Positions 51,419-61,396 are shown, counted from the first letter of the stretch. The stretch is DNA of 64,000 nt from Bog-473 sp963809825 (GCA_963809825.1 CAWELJ010000004.1:1-64000), one strand, 5' to 3'. The notes: generated by a model not told the origin, from the letters alone. Numbers and translations are program-made.

Positions 51419-52402
51419 TCAGGCGACCGGGACGACGGGCCTCCCGCCGCCGTCGAGCTGGTGCAGGTACTCGCAGATGCCGTAGCCGGTACGGTCCTCG
51501 TAGCTCCAGCGCGCCAGCCCCTCGTTGACCATGGTGCCGCCGGCGCGGCCGATGTCGGCCACGCGCAGCACGTCGCCCCGGAGGGGGTAGGTGCGGCCCT
51601 CCTTGTCGACCACGTCGAGGTGCACCACGCGGTGCGTCACCCCGTCGTCGGCCAGCTCCGTCCGCACCCGCCACTCGGCGACCGAGGCCGCCCGGCCGTC
51701 GTCCCAGACCCAGCCCCGGTGCAGGTCGCCCGCCTCGGTGCCGAGGCGGATGCCGCCGAAGTGCAGGCCGTCGGCGAAATTGATGGAGAACCAGCGCCAC
51801 ATCTTCGGCCCGCCCCAGCGCCGCGGTCCCCAGGAGCGGTCGCGGTTGCCCAGCGCGCGTTGCCACTCGTGGCGCTCGCCGTCCACGGTGAGCGAGCCCG
51901 TCCAGCTCCCGGCCTGCTCGAGATGCCCCTTGCCCACCGTACCCGCGGCCGCCGCCGCCTCGGCCGAGCGCGGGCCACCGCGCGGCTGCCCGTCGGTGCC
52001 GATGGCCGGGGTGAGGGCGTCGAAGCGCACGTCGAGCGAGACCCGCACCGGATGCGAAGCCGTCTCGCCGCGTACGCACGTGCGGGCCTGCACCTCGCCT
52101 TCGGCGGTGAGTCGCCACGACTGCACGGCCTCGAGCATCTCGTAGGTGACCGCACCCACCTCGAGCACGGTGTCCACCATTTCGCGCTGCTCCTTGACCC
52201 AGCGGTACTCGCCGAGCTCGCCGCCGGGGAGCCACAGCGACAGGCCGACATCCATGGTCCCCTCGTTGGGACGGATGCCGATGCGCGAGAACAGTCCCGA
52301 GTCCGTCCCCGGGTCGTAGGCGTTGAAGTAGTACGACTCGCTCCAGGCGCTGTCGCCTTCGACGGGGTGGGCCAGGTCGTGGCGGGCATCGAGGATCGGC
52401 AT
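51419..52402 (-). CDS. CrtC/lipocalin-like protein of unknown function
   Basis: 327 residues. It has a Trp/Tyr-rich beta-barrel-like composition (SAWSESYYFNAYDPGTDSGL, ALGNRDRSWGPRRWGGPKMW, YFNAYD, WFSINF). The D-R-S-W-G-P-R stretch resembles that of hydroxyneurosporene-synthase (CrtC/AttH-like) proteins, which add water to or hydrolyse hydrophobic lipids. It starts two bases after the SDR stop and ends just before the kinase gene, so it is the middle of an operon. Confidence 0.6.
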   Translation of the reverse strand: MPILDARHDLAHPVEGDSAWSESYYFNAYDPGTDSGLFSRIGIRPNEGTMDVGLSLWLPGGELGEYRWVKEQREMVDTVLEVGAVTYEMLEAVQSWRLTAEGEVQARTCVRGETASHPVRVSLDVRFDALTPAIGTDGQPRGGPRSAEAAAAAGTVGKGHLEQAGSWTGSLTVDGERHEWQRALGNRDRSWGPRRWGGPKMWRWFSINFADGLHFGGIRLGTEAGDLHRGWVWDDGRAASVAEWRVRTELADDGVTHRVVHLDVVDKEGRTYPLRGDVLRVADIGRAGGTMVNEGLARWSYEDRTGYGICEYLHQLDGGGRPVVPVA

Positions 52403-52404
52403 GG

Positions 52405-53262
52405 CTACACCATTGTCTGTCCGGCGCTCACGTTCAACGCCTCGCCAGTCACGCCCCGGGCGGCGTCGGAGAGCAGCCAGCAGATGGCGCCGGCGATCTC
52501 CTCGGCGCTCTGCAGGCGGCCGAGTGGAATCTCGCGGGCGATGTAGGCCGCCAACCCGTCGGGGCCGCCCATCAGGTTCTCGAACATGGCGTCCTTGTTG
52601 ATCAGGTCGGTGTCCACCGTGCCCGGGCACACCGCGTTGACGGCGATGCCGGCCGGACCGAGCTCGAGCGCCATCGTCTGGGTCAGGAGGATGACGCCCG
52701 CCTTGGCGGCGCAGTAGGGGCCGAGGAACGGGAAGGCGCGCTTGCCGGCCTGGCTCGAGACGTTGCAGATCCGCCCGCCGACGCCCTCGGCCACCATGCG
52801 GGTGGCGCACGCCTTCGAGACGAGCCAGGTGCCCACCACGTTGACGTCGAGCACGCGGCGGAACTCGTCGGCCGGCACAGCCAGCAGCGGGCCCAGGCCG
52901 AACCCGGGCCCGCTGCCGCCGGCCACGTTGGCCACCAGGGTCACGGTGCCCAGCGCGTCGGTGACCGAGGCCACCGCCGCCTCGACCGCCGCCTCGTCGG
53001 AGACGTCGGCCACCGCCGTCGTCGCCCGCACGCCCAGCGCCTCGATCTCGGCCACCAGCGAGGCGAGGTCGTCTACAGAACCCGTGCCGTGCGCCGGCGC
53101 CTCGTCGTAGGGCCGTGCGATGTCGACCACCCCGATGTCGGCGCCGCCCCGGGCCAGCTGCAGCGCCGTGGCCCGGCCGATGCCGCGGGGTCGCGCCGCA
53201 CCCGTCACCAGGGCCACCTGGCCCGCGAACGGGCGTCCTCCGGGATCGTGTGTGAAACTCAC
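52405..53262 (-). CDS. Short-chain dehydrogenase/reductase
   Basis: 285 residues, classical SDR. The NAD-binding glycine motif is VALVTGAARPRGIGRATALQ, with ADVSD, VANVAGGSG, Ser in ICNVSSQAGK and the catalytic YCAAK. The PG motif CPGTVDTDLI and the end EALNVSAGQTMV are typical. It would oxidise an alcohol or reduce a ketone with NAD(P). The start is a GTG at 53262 without a clear ribosome site. It is divergent from the zinc alcohol dehydrogenase across only 46 bases. Confidence 0.88.
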   Translation of the reverse strand: MSFTHDPGGRPFAGQVALVTGAARPRGIGRATALQLARGGADIGVVDIARPYDEAPAHGTGSVDDLASLVAEIEALGVRATTAVADVSDEAAVEAAVASVTDALGTVTLVANVAGGSGPGFGLGPLLAVPADEFRRVLDVNVVGTWLVSKACATRMVAEGVGGRICNVSSQAGKRAFPFLGPYCAAKAGVILLTQTMALELGPAGIAVNAVCPGTVDTDLINKDAMFENLMGGPDGLAAYIAREIPLGRLQSAEEIAGAICWLLSDAARGVTGEALNVSAGQTMV

Positions 53263-53308
53263 CGGGCAAACGTAGCGGGCGGCGCGCCGTCCGAGGGGTG
53301 GGTCCGAT

Positions 53309-54367
53309 ATGCGTGCCGCGGTGACGAGGGATGGGCAGCTGGTGGTGGGCGAGGTCCCCGAACCGGTCCCGTCCGCGGGCCACGTCGTCGTCCGTTCGCT
53401 CGCCGCCGGCATCTGCGGGTCCGACCTGCACGCCCTGGCCGACTTCTCCCACTTCACCGGGTTGATGGACTCGGTGGGCGTCCCCGCCCTCGACCCGACG
53501 GCCGACTGCGTGTTCGGCCACGAGTTCTGCGCCGAGATCGTCGAGCACGGACCCGGCACGGCCGGCACGCTGCCGGTGGGCACCAGGGTCTGCTCGGTGC
53601 CCATCATCGTCGGGCCGACCGGGGTCGAGCAGATCGGCTACTCCAACGCGTACCCCGGCGGGCTGGCCGAGCGCATGGTGCTCCAGGAGCTGCTCTGCCT
53701 CCCGGTGCCCGATGGGCTGGCGACCGACCTCGCCGCGCTGACGGAGCCGCTGGCCGTGGGCGAGCACGCCGTGGGCCTGGCCGGCCTCACCGAGGGCCAG
53801 CCCTGCCTCGTCGTCGGGTGCGGCCCGGTCGGGCTGGCCGTCATCGCCGCCCTGAAGGGGCGCGGCCACGGGCCGGTGCTCGCGGCCGACTTCTCGCCGA
53901 CCCGGCGCCGCCTCGCCGAGGCGTTCGGGGCCGACGAGGTCCTCGACCCGGCCGAGGGTTCCCCGCACGACCGCTGGCCCGACTTCGGCATCGCCCGGAC
54001 CGTCATGGAGCGCATGATGCTCGGGGCCGCCGTGAAGGACCCGGTCATCTTCGAGGCGGTCGGCGTGCCGGGCATGCTGCAGTCGCTCATCGCAGAGGGG
54101 CCGCCGCACAGCCGCATCGTCGTCGTGGGGGTGTGCATGCACAGCGACACCATCGAGCCGTTCATGGCGGTGACCAAGGAGATGGAGCTCCGATTCTCGT
54201 TCGGCTACACCCCCGACGAGTTCGCCGCCACGCTGGGCCGCCTGGCCGCCGGGGTCCCGGGGGCGGAGCTCCTCGTGACCGCCGCGGTGGACCTGGCCGG
54301 GGCGCCGGGCGCCTTCGAGACCCTGCGCGCGCCGGGCGAGCAGGGCAAGATCCTCGTGAAGCCGTAG
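53309..54367 (+). CDS. Zinc-dependent medium-chain alcohol dehydrogenase
   Basis: 352 residues. Catalytic zinc ligands are Cys in AAGICGSDLHAL and His-Glu in FGHEFCAEI. The NAD-binding motif is VVGCGPVGLAVIAALKGRG. The structural zinc lobe with four cysteines is absent, as in some sorbitol- and butanediol-dehydrogenase relatives. It is the first gene of a four-gene run with a luciferase-like monooxygenase, an epoxide hydrolase and a serine hydrolase. Confidence 0.88.
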   Translation: MRAAVTRDGQLVVGEVPEPVPSAGHVVVRSLAAGICGSDLHALADFSHFTGLMDSVGVPALDPTADCVFGHEFCAEIVEHGPGTAGTLPVGTRVCSVPIIVGPTGVEQIGYSNAYPGGLAERMVLQELLCLPVPDGLATDLAALTEPLAVGEHAVGLAGLTEGQPCLVVGCGPVGLAVIAALKGRGHGPVLAADFSPTRRRLAEAFGADEVLDPAEGSPHDRWPDFGIARTVMERMMLGAAVKDPVIFEAVGVPGMLQSLIAEGPPHSRIVVVGVCMHSDTIEPFMAVTKEMELRFSFGYTPDEFAATLGRLAAGVPGAELLVTAAVDLAGAPGAFETLRAPGEQGKILVKP

Positions 54368-54390
54368 CCGACAACAAGATATGGAGAACG

Positions 54391-55575
54391 ATGACCACCA
54401 TTGAGGCCGACGGCCACCTCAAATTCGGGATCTTCCTGGCCCCGTTCCACCCCGTGGGCCAGAACCCGACCCTGGCACTCGAGCGCGACCTGCAGCTGAT
54501 CGAGCACCTCGACGCGCTCGGCTTCGACGAGGCCTGGTTCGGCGAGCACCACTCGGCCGGCTACGAGATCATCGCCTCGCCCGAGGTGTTCATCGCCGCG
54601 GCCGCCCAGCGCACGCGCCACATCCGCCTCGGCACCGGCGTGTCGTCGCTGCCCTACCACCACCCGTTCATGCTGGCCGACCGCATGGTGCTGCTCGACC
54701 ACCTGACCCGCGGCCGCGTGATGATCGGGGTCGGCCCCGGCGCGCTCCCCTCCGACGCCTTCATGATGGGCATCGACCCCGCCCGGCAGCGCGACATGAT
54801 GGAGGAGTCCCTCGAGGCGATCCTCCTGCTGCTCGCCGGCGAGACGGTCTCCATGGAGACGGACTGGTTCAAGTTGGTGAAGGCCCGCCTGCAGCTGCGG
54901 CCCTACCAGCGGCCCTTCCCCGAAGTCGCCGTGGCGGCGCAGGTCTCGCCGGCCGGGCCGCGGGCCGCCGGGCGCTTCGGCGCCAGTCTGCTGTCCATCG
55001 GCGCCACCTCGGCCGGCGGCTTCGACGTGCTGGGCACGCACTGGGACGTCATGGAGGAGCGGGCGGCCGAGTTCTCCACCACGGTCGACCGCAACAACTG
55101 GCGTCTGGTCGGCCCCATGCACATCGCCGACACCAAGGAGCAGGCGGTGGCCGACGTCGCCTTCGGACTCGAGGAGTGGGTCGACTACTTCCAGCGCGTC
55201 GCCGCCCTGCCGCTGGCCCCCAACACGGAGAACTTCGAGTCCCTCGTCGACGCGCTCAACGCCTCGGGCTTCGCCGTCATCGGCACGGTGGACGACGCCA
55301 TCGCGCAGGTCACCCGCCTGCAGGAGCAGTCCAAGGGGTTCGGCACCTTCCTGCTGATGGGCCACGAATGGGCGGACACCGCAGCCACCCGGCACTCGTA
55401 TGAGCTCATCGCCCGCTACGTGGCGCCGCGCTTCCAGGGCTCCTCGGAGTCACTGACGTCGAGCCGGGACTGGGCGGCCGAGAACCGCCCGGAATTCATC
55501 GGCGCGGCGGGCAACGCCGTCATGTCCGCCATCCAGAAGCACCACGAGGAGAAGGCGGCCAAGTCCAATGCCTGA
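54391..55575 (+). CDS. Luciferase-like flavin or F420 monooxygenase
   Basis: 394 residues of the bacterial luciferase superfamily. Typical parts are FGIFLAPFHPVGQNPTLALE, DEAWFGEHHSAGYEIIASPE, IRLGTGVSSLPYHHPFMLAD, and the flavin-binding RGRVMIGVGPGALPSDAFMM. Members oxidise long-chain aldehydes, ketones or terpenes with FMN or coenzyme F420. The ATG at 54391 has GGAGAACG directly upstream. It overlaps the epoxide hydrolase by eight bases. The substrate is not evident. Confidence 0.87.
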   Translation: MTTIEADGHLKFGIFLAPFHPVGQNPTLALERDLQLIEHLDALGFDEAWFGEHHSAGYEIIASPEVFIAAAAQRTRHIRLGTGVSSLPYHHPFMLADRMVLLDHLTRGRVMIGVGPGALPSDAFMMGIDPARQRDMMEESLEAILLLLAGETVSMETDWFKLVKARLQLRPYQRPFPEVAVAAQVSPAGPRAAGRFGASLLSIGATSAGGFDVLGTHWDVMEERAAEFSTTVDRNNWRLVGPMHIADTKEQAVADVAFGLEEWVDYFQRVAALPLAPNTENFESLVDALNASGFAVIGTVDDAIAQVTRLQEQSKGFGTFLLMGHEWADTAATRHSYELIARYVAPRFQGSSESLTSSRDWAAENRPEFIGAAGNAVMSAIQKHHEEKAAKSNA

Positions 55576-56542
55576 CGTCACCCACGAGCAGATCCCGGCC
55601 AACGGGATCGAGCTGCACGTCGCCTGCGCCGGGCCGGCCGACGGCCCCCCTGTCGTGCTGGTACACGGCTTCCCCGAGCTCTGGTACTCCTGGCGCCACC
55701 AGCTGACGGCCCTCGCTGACGCCGGCTACCGCGCCCTCGCCATCGACCAGCGCGGCTACGGGGGCAGCTCGCACCCGACCGAGGTGGCCGACTACGGGTC
55801 GGACCGGCTGACCGGCGACCTGTGCGGGCTGCTCGACCACTACGGCTACGAGACGGCTGCATTCTCGGGCCACGACTGGGGCGCCATGGTCGTGTGGGAG
55901 ATGGGGCGCCTCCATCCCGACCGGGTGGCGTCCATCTGCAACATGAGCGTGCCCTACTCGAACGCGTCCGGACGACCCACGGAGATCTTCGAGGTCATCT
56001 TCGAGGGCAAGTTCTTCTACATGCTGTACTTCCAGCCGGTCGGACCGGCGGAGGCGGAGTTCGAGGCGGACCCGCGGCTGTTCCTGCGCACCATGCTCTA
56101 CTCGGCGGGTGGCGAGGGCATGGCCAATGCCAACGCGCTGGTGGTCGACGCGCCGAGGGAGGGGACCCGCTTCATGGACATCATGACGCCGGCGCCCGCC
56201 GTACTCCCGGCCTGGCTCACCGAGCACGACGTCGACGTGTACGCCGAGGCGTTCGCCAAGGGCGGCTTCTTCGGCCCGGTCAGCTTCTACCGCAACATCG
56301 ACGCCAACTGGGAGCGGTCCAAGGACCTCCCCGCCTCGCTCTACACGATGCCCACGGGCTTCATCACCGGCTCCCTCGATCCGGTCAACTCCATGATGCC
56401 CGGGGCGGCCGAGGAGATGGCGGCGGTCCTTCCCGACTTCCGCGCCGCCACGGTGGTGGAGGGCGCCGGCCACTGGGTGCAGCAGGAGAAGCCGGCCGAG
56501 ACCAACGCCGCCCTCTTGGAGTTCCTCGCCTCGACGCGATGA
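55568..56542 (+). CDS. Alpha/beta hydrolase, epoxide hydrolase-like
   Basis: 324 residues. The oxyanion motif is LVHGFPELWYSWRHQ and the nucleophile Asp is in SGHDWGAMVVWEMGRL, as expected for an epoxide hydrolase rather than an esterase. A cap domain carries Tyr residues, and the final His is in VEGAGHWVQQEKP. It would open an epoxide to a diol, fitting the monooxygenase encoded just upstream. The stop overlaps the next gene. Confidence 0.87.
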   Translation: MPDVTHEQIPANGIELHVACAGPADGPPVVLVHGFPELWYSWRHQLTALADAGYRALAIDQRGYGGSSHPTEVADYGSDRLTGDLCGLLDHYGYETAAFSGHDWGAMVVWEMGRLHPDRVASICNMSVPYSNASGRPTEIFEVIFEGKFFYMLYFQPVGPAEAEFEADPRLFLRTMLYSAGGEGMANANALVVDAPREGTRFMDIMTPAPAVLPAWLTEHDVDVYAEAFAKGGFFGPVSFYRNIDANWERSKDLPASLYTMPTGFITGSLDPVNSMMPGAAEEMAAVLPDFRAATVVEGAGHWVQQEKPAETNAALLEFLASTR

Positions 56543-57606
56543 GCGGCCTGGGCCTGGCCCCACTGCCGCCTCAGCCCGAGGGGGTGCCGTGGCCGACCGG
56601 GGAATGGCCCGGGGGCGAGCTCCCGCCCGGTGTCGATCTGGCGCCGCTGCTCGACGAGGTGTTCGACGACGAGGGGCCCATGGCCGTGACGCACGCCGTG
56701 CTCGTCGTCCGGGGCGGCCGGGTCGTGTCCGAGCGCTACCACGGGGCGCTCGAGTACTTCGACCGTGCGCCGACGCCGGTCACGGCCACGACGCCGCTGC
56801 TCAGCTGGTCGATGGCCAAGTCGATGCTCCACGCCGTCGTGGGTGTGCTCGTCGGCGACGGGCGGCTCGACCTCGACGCCCCCGCCGACGTCCCCGAGTG
56901 GTCCGCGGCCGGCGACCCCCGGCACGCCATCACGCTGCGCCAGCTGCTCGCCATGCGCGACGGCCTGGACTTCGTCGAGGACTACGTCGACGACCGGGTG
57001 TCCGACGTGATCCGGATGCTCTTCGGCGAGGGCCAGGCCGACATGGCGCACTTCGCCGCCGATCGCCCGCTCGCCGCCCCGCCGGGCACGCGGTTCAACT
57101 ACTCGTCGGGGACGTCGAACATCATCTCGGGCGTCGTGGCCCGCACGGTGGGCCGGGGCGAGCCGTACGCCCGCTTCCTGCACGGCCGCCTCTTCGGCCC
57201 GCTCGGGATGGCGAGCGCCGACCCCGAGTTCGACGAGGCGGGCACCTGGGTGGCGTCGTCCTACGTCCGGGCGACGGCGCGGGACTTCGCCCGCTTCGGG
57301 TTGCTGTACCTGCGTGACGGAATGTGGGACGGGGTCCGGATCCTGCCGCCCGGCTGGGTCGACCACGCCCGCACCTGGGTGTCGGTGGACCCTGACGACG
57401 GCAACCCGTACGGCGCGCACTGGTGGGGCGTCGCCGGTGACACGCTCGGCACCTTCCGCGCCTCTGGCTACGAGGGGCAGTCGATCACGATCTGCCCCGC
57501 CCTCGACCTGGTCGTCGTCCGCCTGGGCAAGACGCCGCTGGAGCGCAAGGCGAACCTGGTGCCCTGGCGCAGGGCGATGGTGCAGGCCTTCGCCGACGCC
57601 CGTTGA
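56539..57606 (+). CDS. Serine hydrolase of the beta-lactamase/EstB fold
   Basis: 355 residues. The active-site S-x-x-K is WSMAKSML, the Tyr motif is NYSSGTSN and the third motif region is YGAHWWGVAGDTL. There is no signal peptide, so it is an intracellular esterase or amidase and not an antibiotic-resistance enzyme. The ATG at 56539 overlaps the epoxide hydrolase stop (ATGA). It converges with the Ddn-like gene. Confidence 0.85.
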   Translation: MSGLGLAPLPPQPEGVPWPTGEWPGGELPPGVDLAPLLDEVFDDEGPMAVTHAVLVVRGGRVVSERYHGALEYFDRAPTPVTATTPLLSWSMAKSMLHAVVGVLVGDGRLDLDAPADVPEWSAAGDPRHAITLRQLLAMRDGLDFVEDYVDDRVSDVIRMLFGEGQADMAHFAADRPLAAPPGTRFNYSSGTSNIISGVVARTVGRGEPYARFLHGRLFGPLGMASADPEFDEAGTWVASSYVRATARDFARFGLLYLRDGMWDGVRILPPGWVDHARTWVSVDPDDGNPYGAHWWGVAGDTLGTFRASGYEGQSITICPALDLVVVRLGKTPLERKANLVPWRRAMVQAFADAR

Positions 57607-57608
57607 CG

Positions 57609-58063
57609 TCAGCCCTGGCGCCGGCGTGGCGACGAAGACGGGGATCGGCCGGTCGGTCTTCTCCTGGTACTCGGCGTACGGGCGGATAGTCCGCCACCGC
57701 CCGCTCCCACCACTGCGCCTTCTCGTCGCCGGTGATCTCGCGGATGGTCACCGCGAACGGCTCGGGGCCGTCCTGAACGAAGACCTCGTCGGGGTGGGCC
57801 ACCAGGTTGTGGTACCACTCGGGGTTCTCGGGTGACCCGCCCTTGGAGGCCACGAGCGCGTACTCGCCGCCGTGCTCGACCCGCATGAGGGGGTTCTTGC
57901 GCACCTTGCCGCTCTTGGCGCCCCGGCTGGTCACCACGATGATCGGCATCCCGGTGTCCATCAACGTGTTGGCCCGCTGGCCTCCCGAGGCCTCGTATTC
58001 GGCCACCTGGTTCCGCACCCAGTCCCAGGGGCTCGGCTCGTACTCTCCGTGCAGTGTGGTCAT
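57609..58063 (-). CDS. Deazaflavin (F420)-dependent nitroreductase-like protein, frameshifted end
   Basis: A Ddn-type split-barrel protein. It begins HGEYEPSPWDWVRNQVAEYE, continues TGMPIIVVTSRGAKSGKVRK and EYALVASKGGSPENPEWYHN, and reaches WWERAVADYPP. Beyond that the frame is wrong: one extra base in GGG at 57680-57682 hides YAEYQEKTDRPIPVFVATP. The true end is probably near 57609, where a stop follows in a third frame. F420 enzymes of this group reduce quinones or nitro-compounds. The ATG at 58063 is clear. It is divergent from the cyclase-family gene. Confidence 0.75.
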
Positions 58064-58099
58064 GGGGCGAGCGTAAGGGCGCGGCGCTACTGTCCGGAC

Positions 58100-59009
58100 G
58101 TGCCCCGCGACCCGATGCAGGCGGCCGACGTGCTGGCCTTCCACCAGACCCTTTCCAACTGGGGTCGCTGGGGCGACGACGACCAGCTCGGCGCCCTCAA
58201 CCTCGTCACGCCCGAGGTGACGGCGGCCGCGGCGGCGGCGGTCCGCTCCGGGCGGACCGTCTCGTGCGCCCGGCCGCTCAACACGGCGCCGGCCGTCGAC
58301 AACCCGCACCCGGTGGCGCACCACATGATCGGCACGGCGACCGAGGGCGGCGGGGCGGACTACTTCGCCGTGGCGCCCCACGGCTTCGCCACCAGCCACA
58401 TCGACGCCCTGTGCCACATCTTCCACGAGGGCCGGGTCTACAACGGCTACCCGGCGGAGGTGGTCACCGCCCACGGGGCGACCCGCCTCGGCATCCACCA
58501 CCTGCGGTCGGGCATCGTGACCCGGGGGGTGCTGCTCGACATCCCCGCCCTGCGCGGCGTGGACGCCCTCCCGCCCGGCGAGCCGATCTTCCCCGAGGAC
58601 CTCGAGGCGGCCGAGGCGGGCGCCGGCCTCCGGGTGCGCGCCGGCGACGCGCTGCTGGTGCGCACCGGGCGCTGGCGCTGGCGGGCGGAGCACGGCCCGT
58701 GGGACGCCGGCGCGCTGGCCGCCGGCCTCGACGCCTCCTGCCTCCCCTGGCTCCGTCGCGCGCGACGTGGCCACCCTGGGCAGCGACTGCGTCTCCGACG
58801 TCCTGCCCTCCCGGGTCGAGGGCGTCGTCATGCCGATCCACACCGTGGTCATCGTGGCGCTCGGGGTCCACCTCATGGACAACCTGGACTTCGACGCCCT
58901 GGCCGAGGCGTGCGCCGCGGAGGGGCGTTGGGAGTTCCTCTTCACCGTGGCGCCGCTCGTGCTCCGCCGCGGCACGGCGTCGCCGGTCAACCCGATCGCG
59001 GTGTTCTGA
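58100..59009 (+). pseudogene. Cyclase-family (PF04199) metal hydrolase, frameshifted
   Basis: About 300 residues of the cyclase/kynurenine-formamidase-like family. The metal motif is HGFATSHIDALCHIFHEGRV (H-x-x-x-x-x-H-x-D form) in VAPHGFATSHID. The first frame runs to LDASCLPWLR. The second resumes as ATLGSDCVSDVLPSRVEGVV and MPIHTVVIVALGVHLMDNLD. The break is in the simple repeat CGCGCGCGAC near 58756-58764. It starts at GTG 58100. These enzymes hydrolyse cyclic amides or esters, which would fit a ring-degradation pathway. Confidence 0.8.
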
Positions 59010-59760
59010 TCAGGTCGGCGTGCCTCCCACCATGGGTGCGTTCAGGTGCAGGCTCCCGGCCGAGCCCTCGAAGCCGGTGTCGCCGTAGCTGAAGATCCCG
59101 CCGTCGGAGGCGACCAGCCAGTAGCCGTTGCCGTCGAAGGAGCTCATCATGCCGACGATGGGCTTGTTGAGCACGATGCTCCCCGACGAGCCGTGGAAGA
59201 CGGCGTCGCCGTAGGTGAAGATCCCGCCGTCGGAGGCCACCAGCCAGTAGCCGAGCCCGCTGGCGTCGGCGGCCATGCCCACGATGGGCTTGTTGAGGGG
59301 CTGGCCGCCCCGGGAGCCGTAGAAGACGGCGTCGCCGTAGGTGAAGATCCCGCCGTCGGAGGCGACGAGCCAGTAGCCGTGGCCGTCGGGGGTCGGCGCC
59401 ATGCCCACGATCGGCTTGTTGAGCCGGATGGACCCCGCCGAGCCGTAGAAGCCGGCGTCGCCGTAGTTGAAGATCCCGCCGTCGGTGGCCACCAGCCAGT
59501 AGCCGTCGCCGTCGGGCGTGGCGGCCATGCCCACGATCGGGGCGTTGAGGACCAGGCTGCCGGTCGAGCCGTGGAAGGCGGCATTGCCGAAGCTGAAGAT
59601 GCCCCCGTCCGAGCGCCACCTCCCAGTAGCCGCCGGGCCCCGGGGTCTGCGCCATGCCCACCATGGGCGCATTGAGGTGCTGGCCGCCCATGGAGCCGTG
59701 GAACACGGCGTTGCCGTAGGTGAAGATCCCGCCGTCGGAGGCGTCGGTCCAGTAGCCCTC
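59010..59760 (-). repeat. Tandem GYWLV coding repeats
   Basis: Six 126-bp direct repeats encode units such as GYWLVASDGGIFTYGDAVFY. They are closely related to, but distinct from, those in the CHAP gene at 32.4 kb. Confidence 0.8.
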
Positions 59761-61315
59761 GGGGGGGGTGTAGGACTCGAGCAGGCCCTGCCGGTTGTTC
59801 GACGTGTCGTAGTAGTACCCCGCCGCGTCGCAGGCACCCCGGCTCGTGCACGACACGGCCTGCGGCAGGGACTGTTCACTGGTGCCCGTCTGGGCGCCCG
59901 GCCCGTTGGGAGCGCGCACGGTGTTCCACGCACCGCCCGAGATCATGTCCATGAACGCGACGCCGTTCCCCGATCCCGAATTGTCGCGGTACTGGCCGAC
60001 GGCCGTGCACGCAGTGCCCGCCAGGCAGGACACCGCGGTCAGGAACGTGTTGGGCGTCCCCGCGGCGTCGGAAGGTTGTGGTCCTTCCTGCCCGGTCGGC
60101 ACCCCGCCGGTGACGGTCTCGATCAGAGGCCTGGTCCCGCTGCTGCCCGCGTAGGCACCGACGGCGACGCACCCACCGAGCGCCGGACAGGAGACACCGA
60201 TCATGTCCACGCTCTGGCTCGCACCGGTGGCGCTGTTGTTCGGCAGCGGCGCGCTGGCGGCGCTCCACACGCCCCCATTGAGGCTGTCCAGCAGTCCCGA
60301 GCTGCCCACCCGTGGTGTTGGCGTAACGCCCGATGAGCAGGCAGGTACCCGTGGTGGCACAGGAGATCGCGATCCCGAGACCCACCGATTCGAAGGGCAG
60401 TACGACGTCCTCGGAGGCGCCGGTCACGGCGTCGCCCGGAACGGGAGCGGGGGCGGCCGTCCACGACGACCCGGACTGCTGGAGCGCCTCGACGGCGGTC
60501 CCGCCCAACGAATTCACGAACCGCCCGGCCGCCACGCAGGCTCCGACCGAGGGGCAGGACACATCGGCCAGCTCGACCTGCTGGTGCGCGTCGGCATCGC
60601 TCGGCTGGGGTGCCATCTGGCCGCTCCACTGGCCGCCGGTCAGCGTGTCGATGAGGCCGGCCGAACCTCCCGCCGTGGAGTAGAAACCGGTCGACACACA
60701 GGTCCCCGTGGTCGGGCACGACACGGACTTCTGAAAGCCGTCGGCGCTTCCTCCGGTGAGGGCTCCGGAGGGCAGCGGCGCCTCCGCGCTGGACCAGTGC
60801 CCCCCACCGAAGGTGTCGATGACGCCTTCGGTTCCGCCCGAATTGTTCTTGTAGCCGCCGACGGCGACGCACGATCCCACCGCGGGACAGTCGACGGAAA
60901 AGAAGTCGGCGTTCTGATTCGTCCGGGCGTTGGGGGGCATGGGGGCCTCGGTGGCCGACCACGTCCCCCCCGAATACACCTCGAGCAATCCCTGGGAGTT
61001 GCCCCCCGAGTCCCGGTAGGTCCCGGCGGCGGCGCAGAACACGGCCGACGCGCAGGACTCCGACGAGAGGTTCACGTTCGGACTCGCACCGGGCGCGTTG
61101 GGGCTCGTCGGCAGCGGGGCCTGTGCGGGCGTCCAACCGGGCGTCGGCGCCGAGGCCGTCGCCGGCACGGACCCCACGGCGAAGAGGCCGCCGATCGCCC
61201 CGGTGCCCACGGCGAGGACGCCGTCGACGGCGATCACGGCGCTGCGCCGGAGCTTGGACGGCGTCACGCGCCCGCTCCCGCCGCGTCGGGTTGCAGCCTG
61301 CACGCCCTTGGTCAC
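59010..61315 (-). pseudogene. Large secreted repeat protein, two frameshifts
   Basis: About 765 codons spread over three frames. It starts at GTG 61315 with GGAGGTGG upstream and a signal-like AVIAVDGVLAVGTGAIGGLF. The N-terminal two thirds are about seven degenerate units of roughly 60 residues, of the form ADVSCPSVGACVAAGRFVNS then LIDTLTGGQWSG, each with paired cysteines. The C-terminal third has six GYWLV units. Breaks are in CCC at 60305-60307 and near 59612. The repair is unambiguous because repeat units continue across both. Probably a cell-surface adhesin or binding protein. Confidence 0.8.
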
Positions 61316-61396
61316 GAGCCACCTCCGGAAATTGCGCTACGCCGCAATCTAGAGAACCGTCCGACTCCAGGCAATGATCCTTTCGACGCGGTCCGC

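Noticed and set aside
47921..52546. A giant 1541-codon gene on the + strand
   Set aside because: It is a GC-driven open frame lying across several well-supported genes in both directions; its composition is Arg/Pro/Gly-rich with no domain.
56539..57606. Beta-lactamase resistance gene controlled by the BlaI/M56 pair
   Set aside because: The serine hydrolase has no signal peptide, lies 44 kb away and belongs to a catabolic operon.
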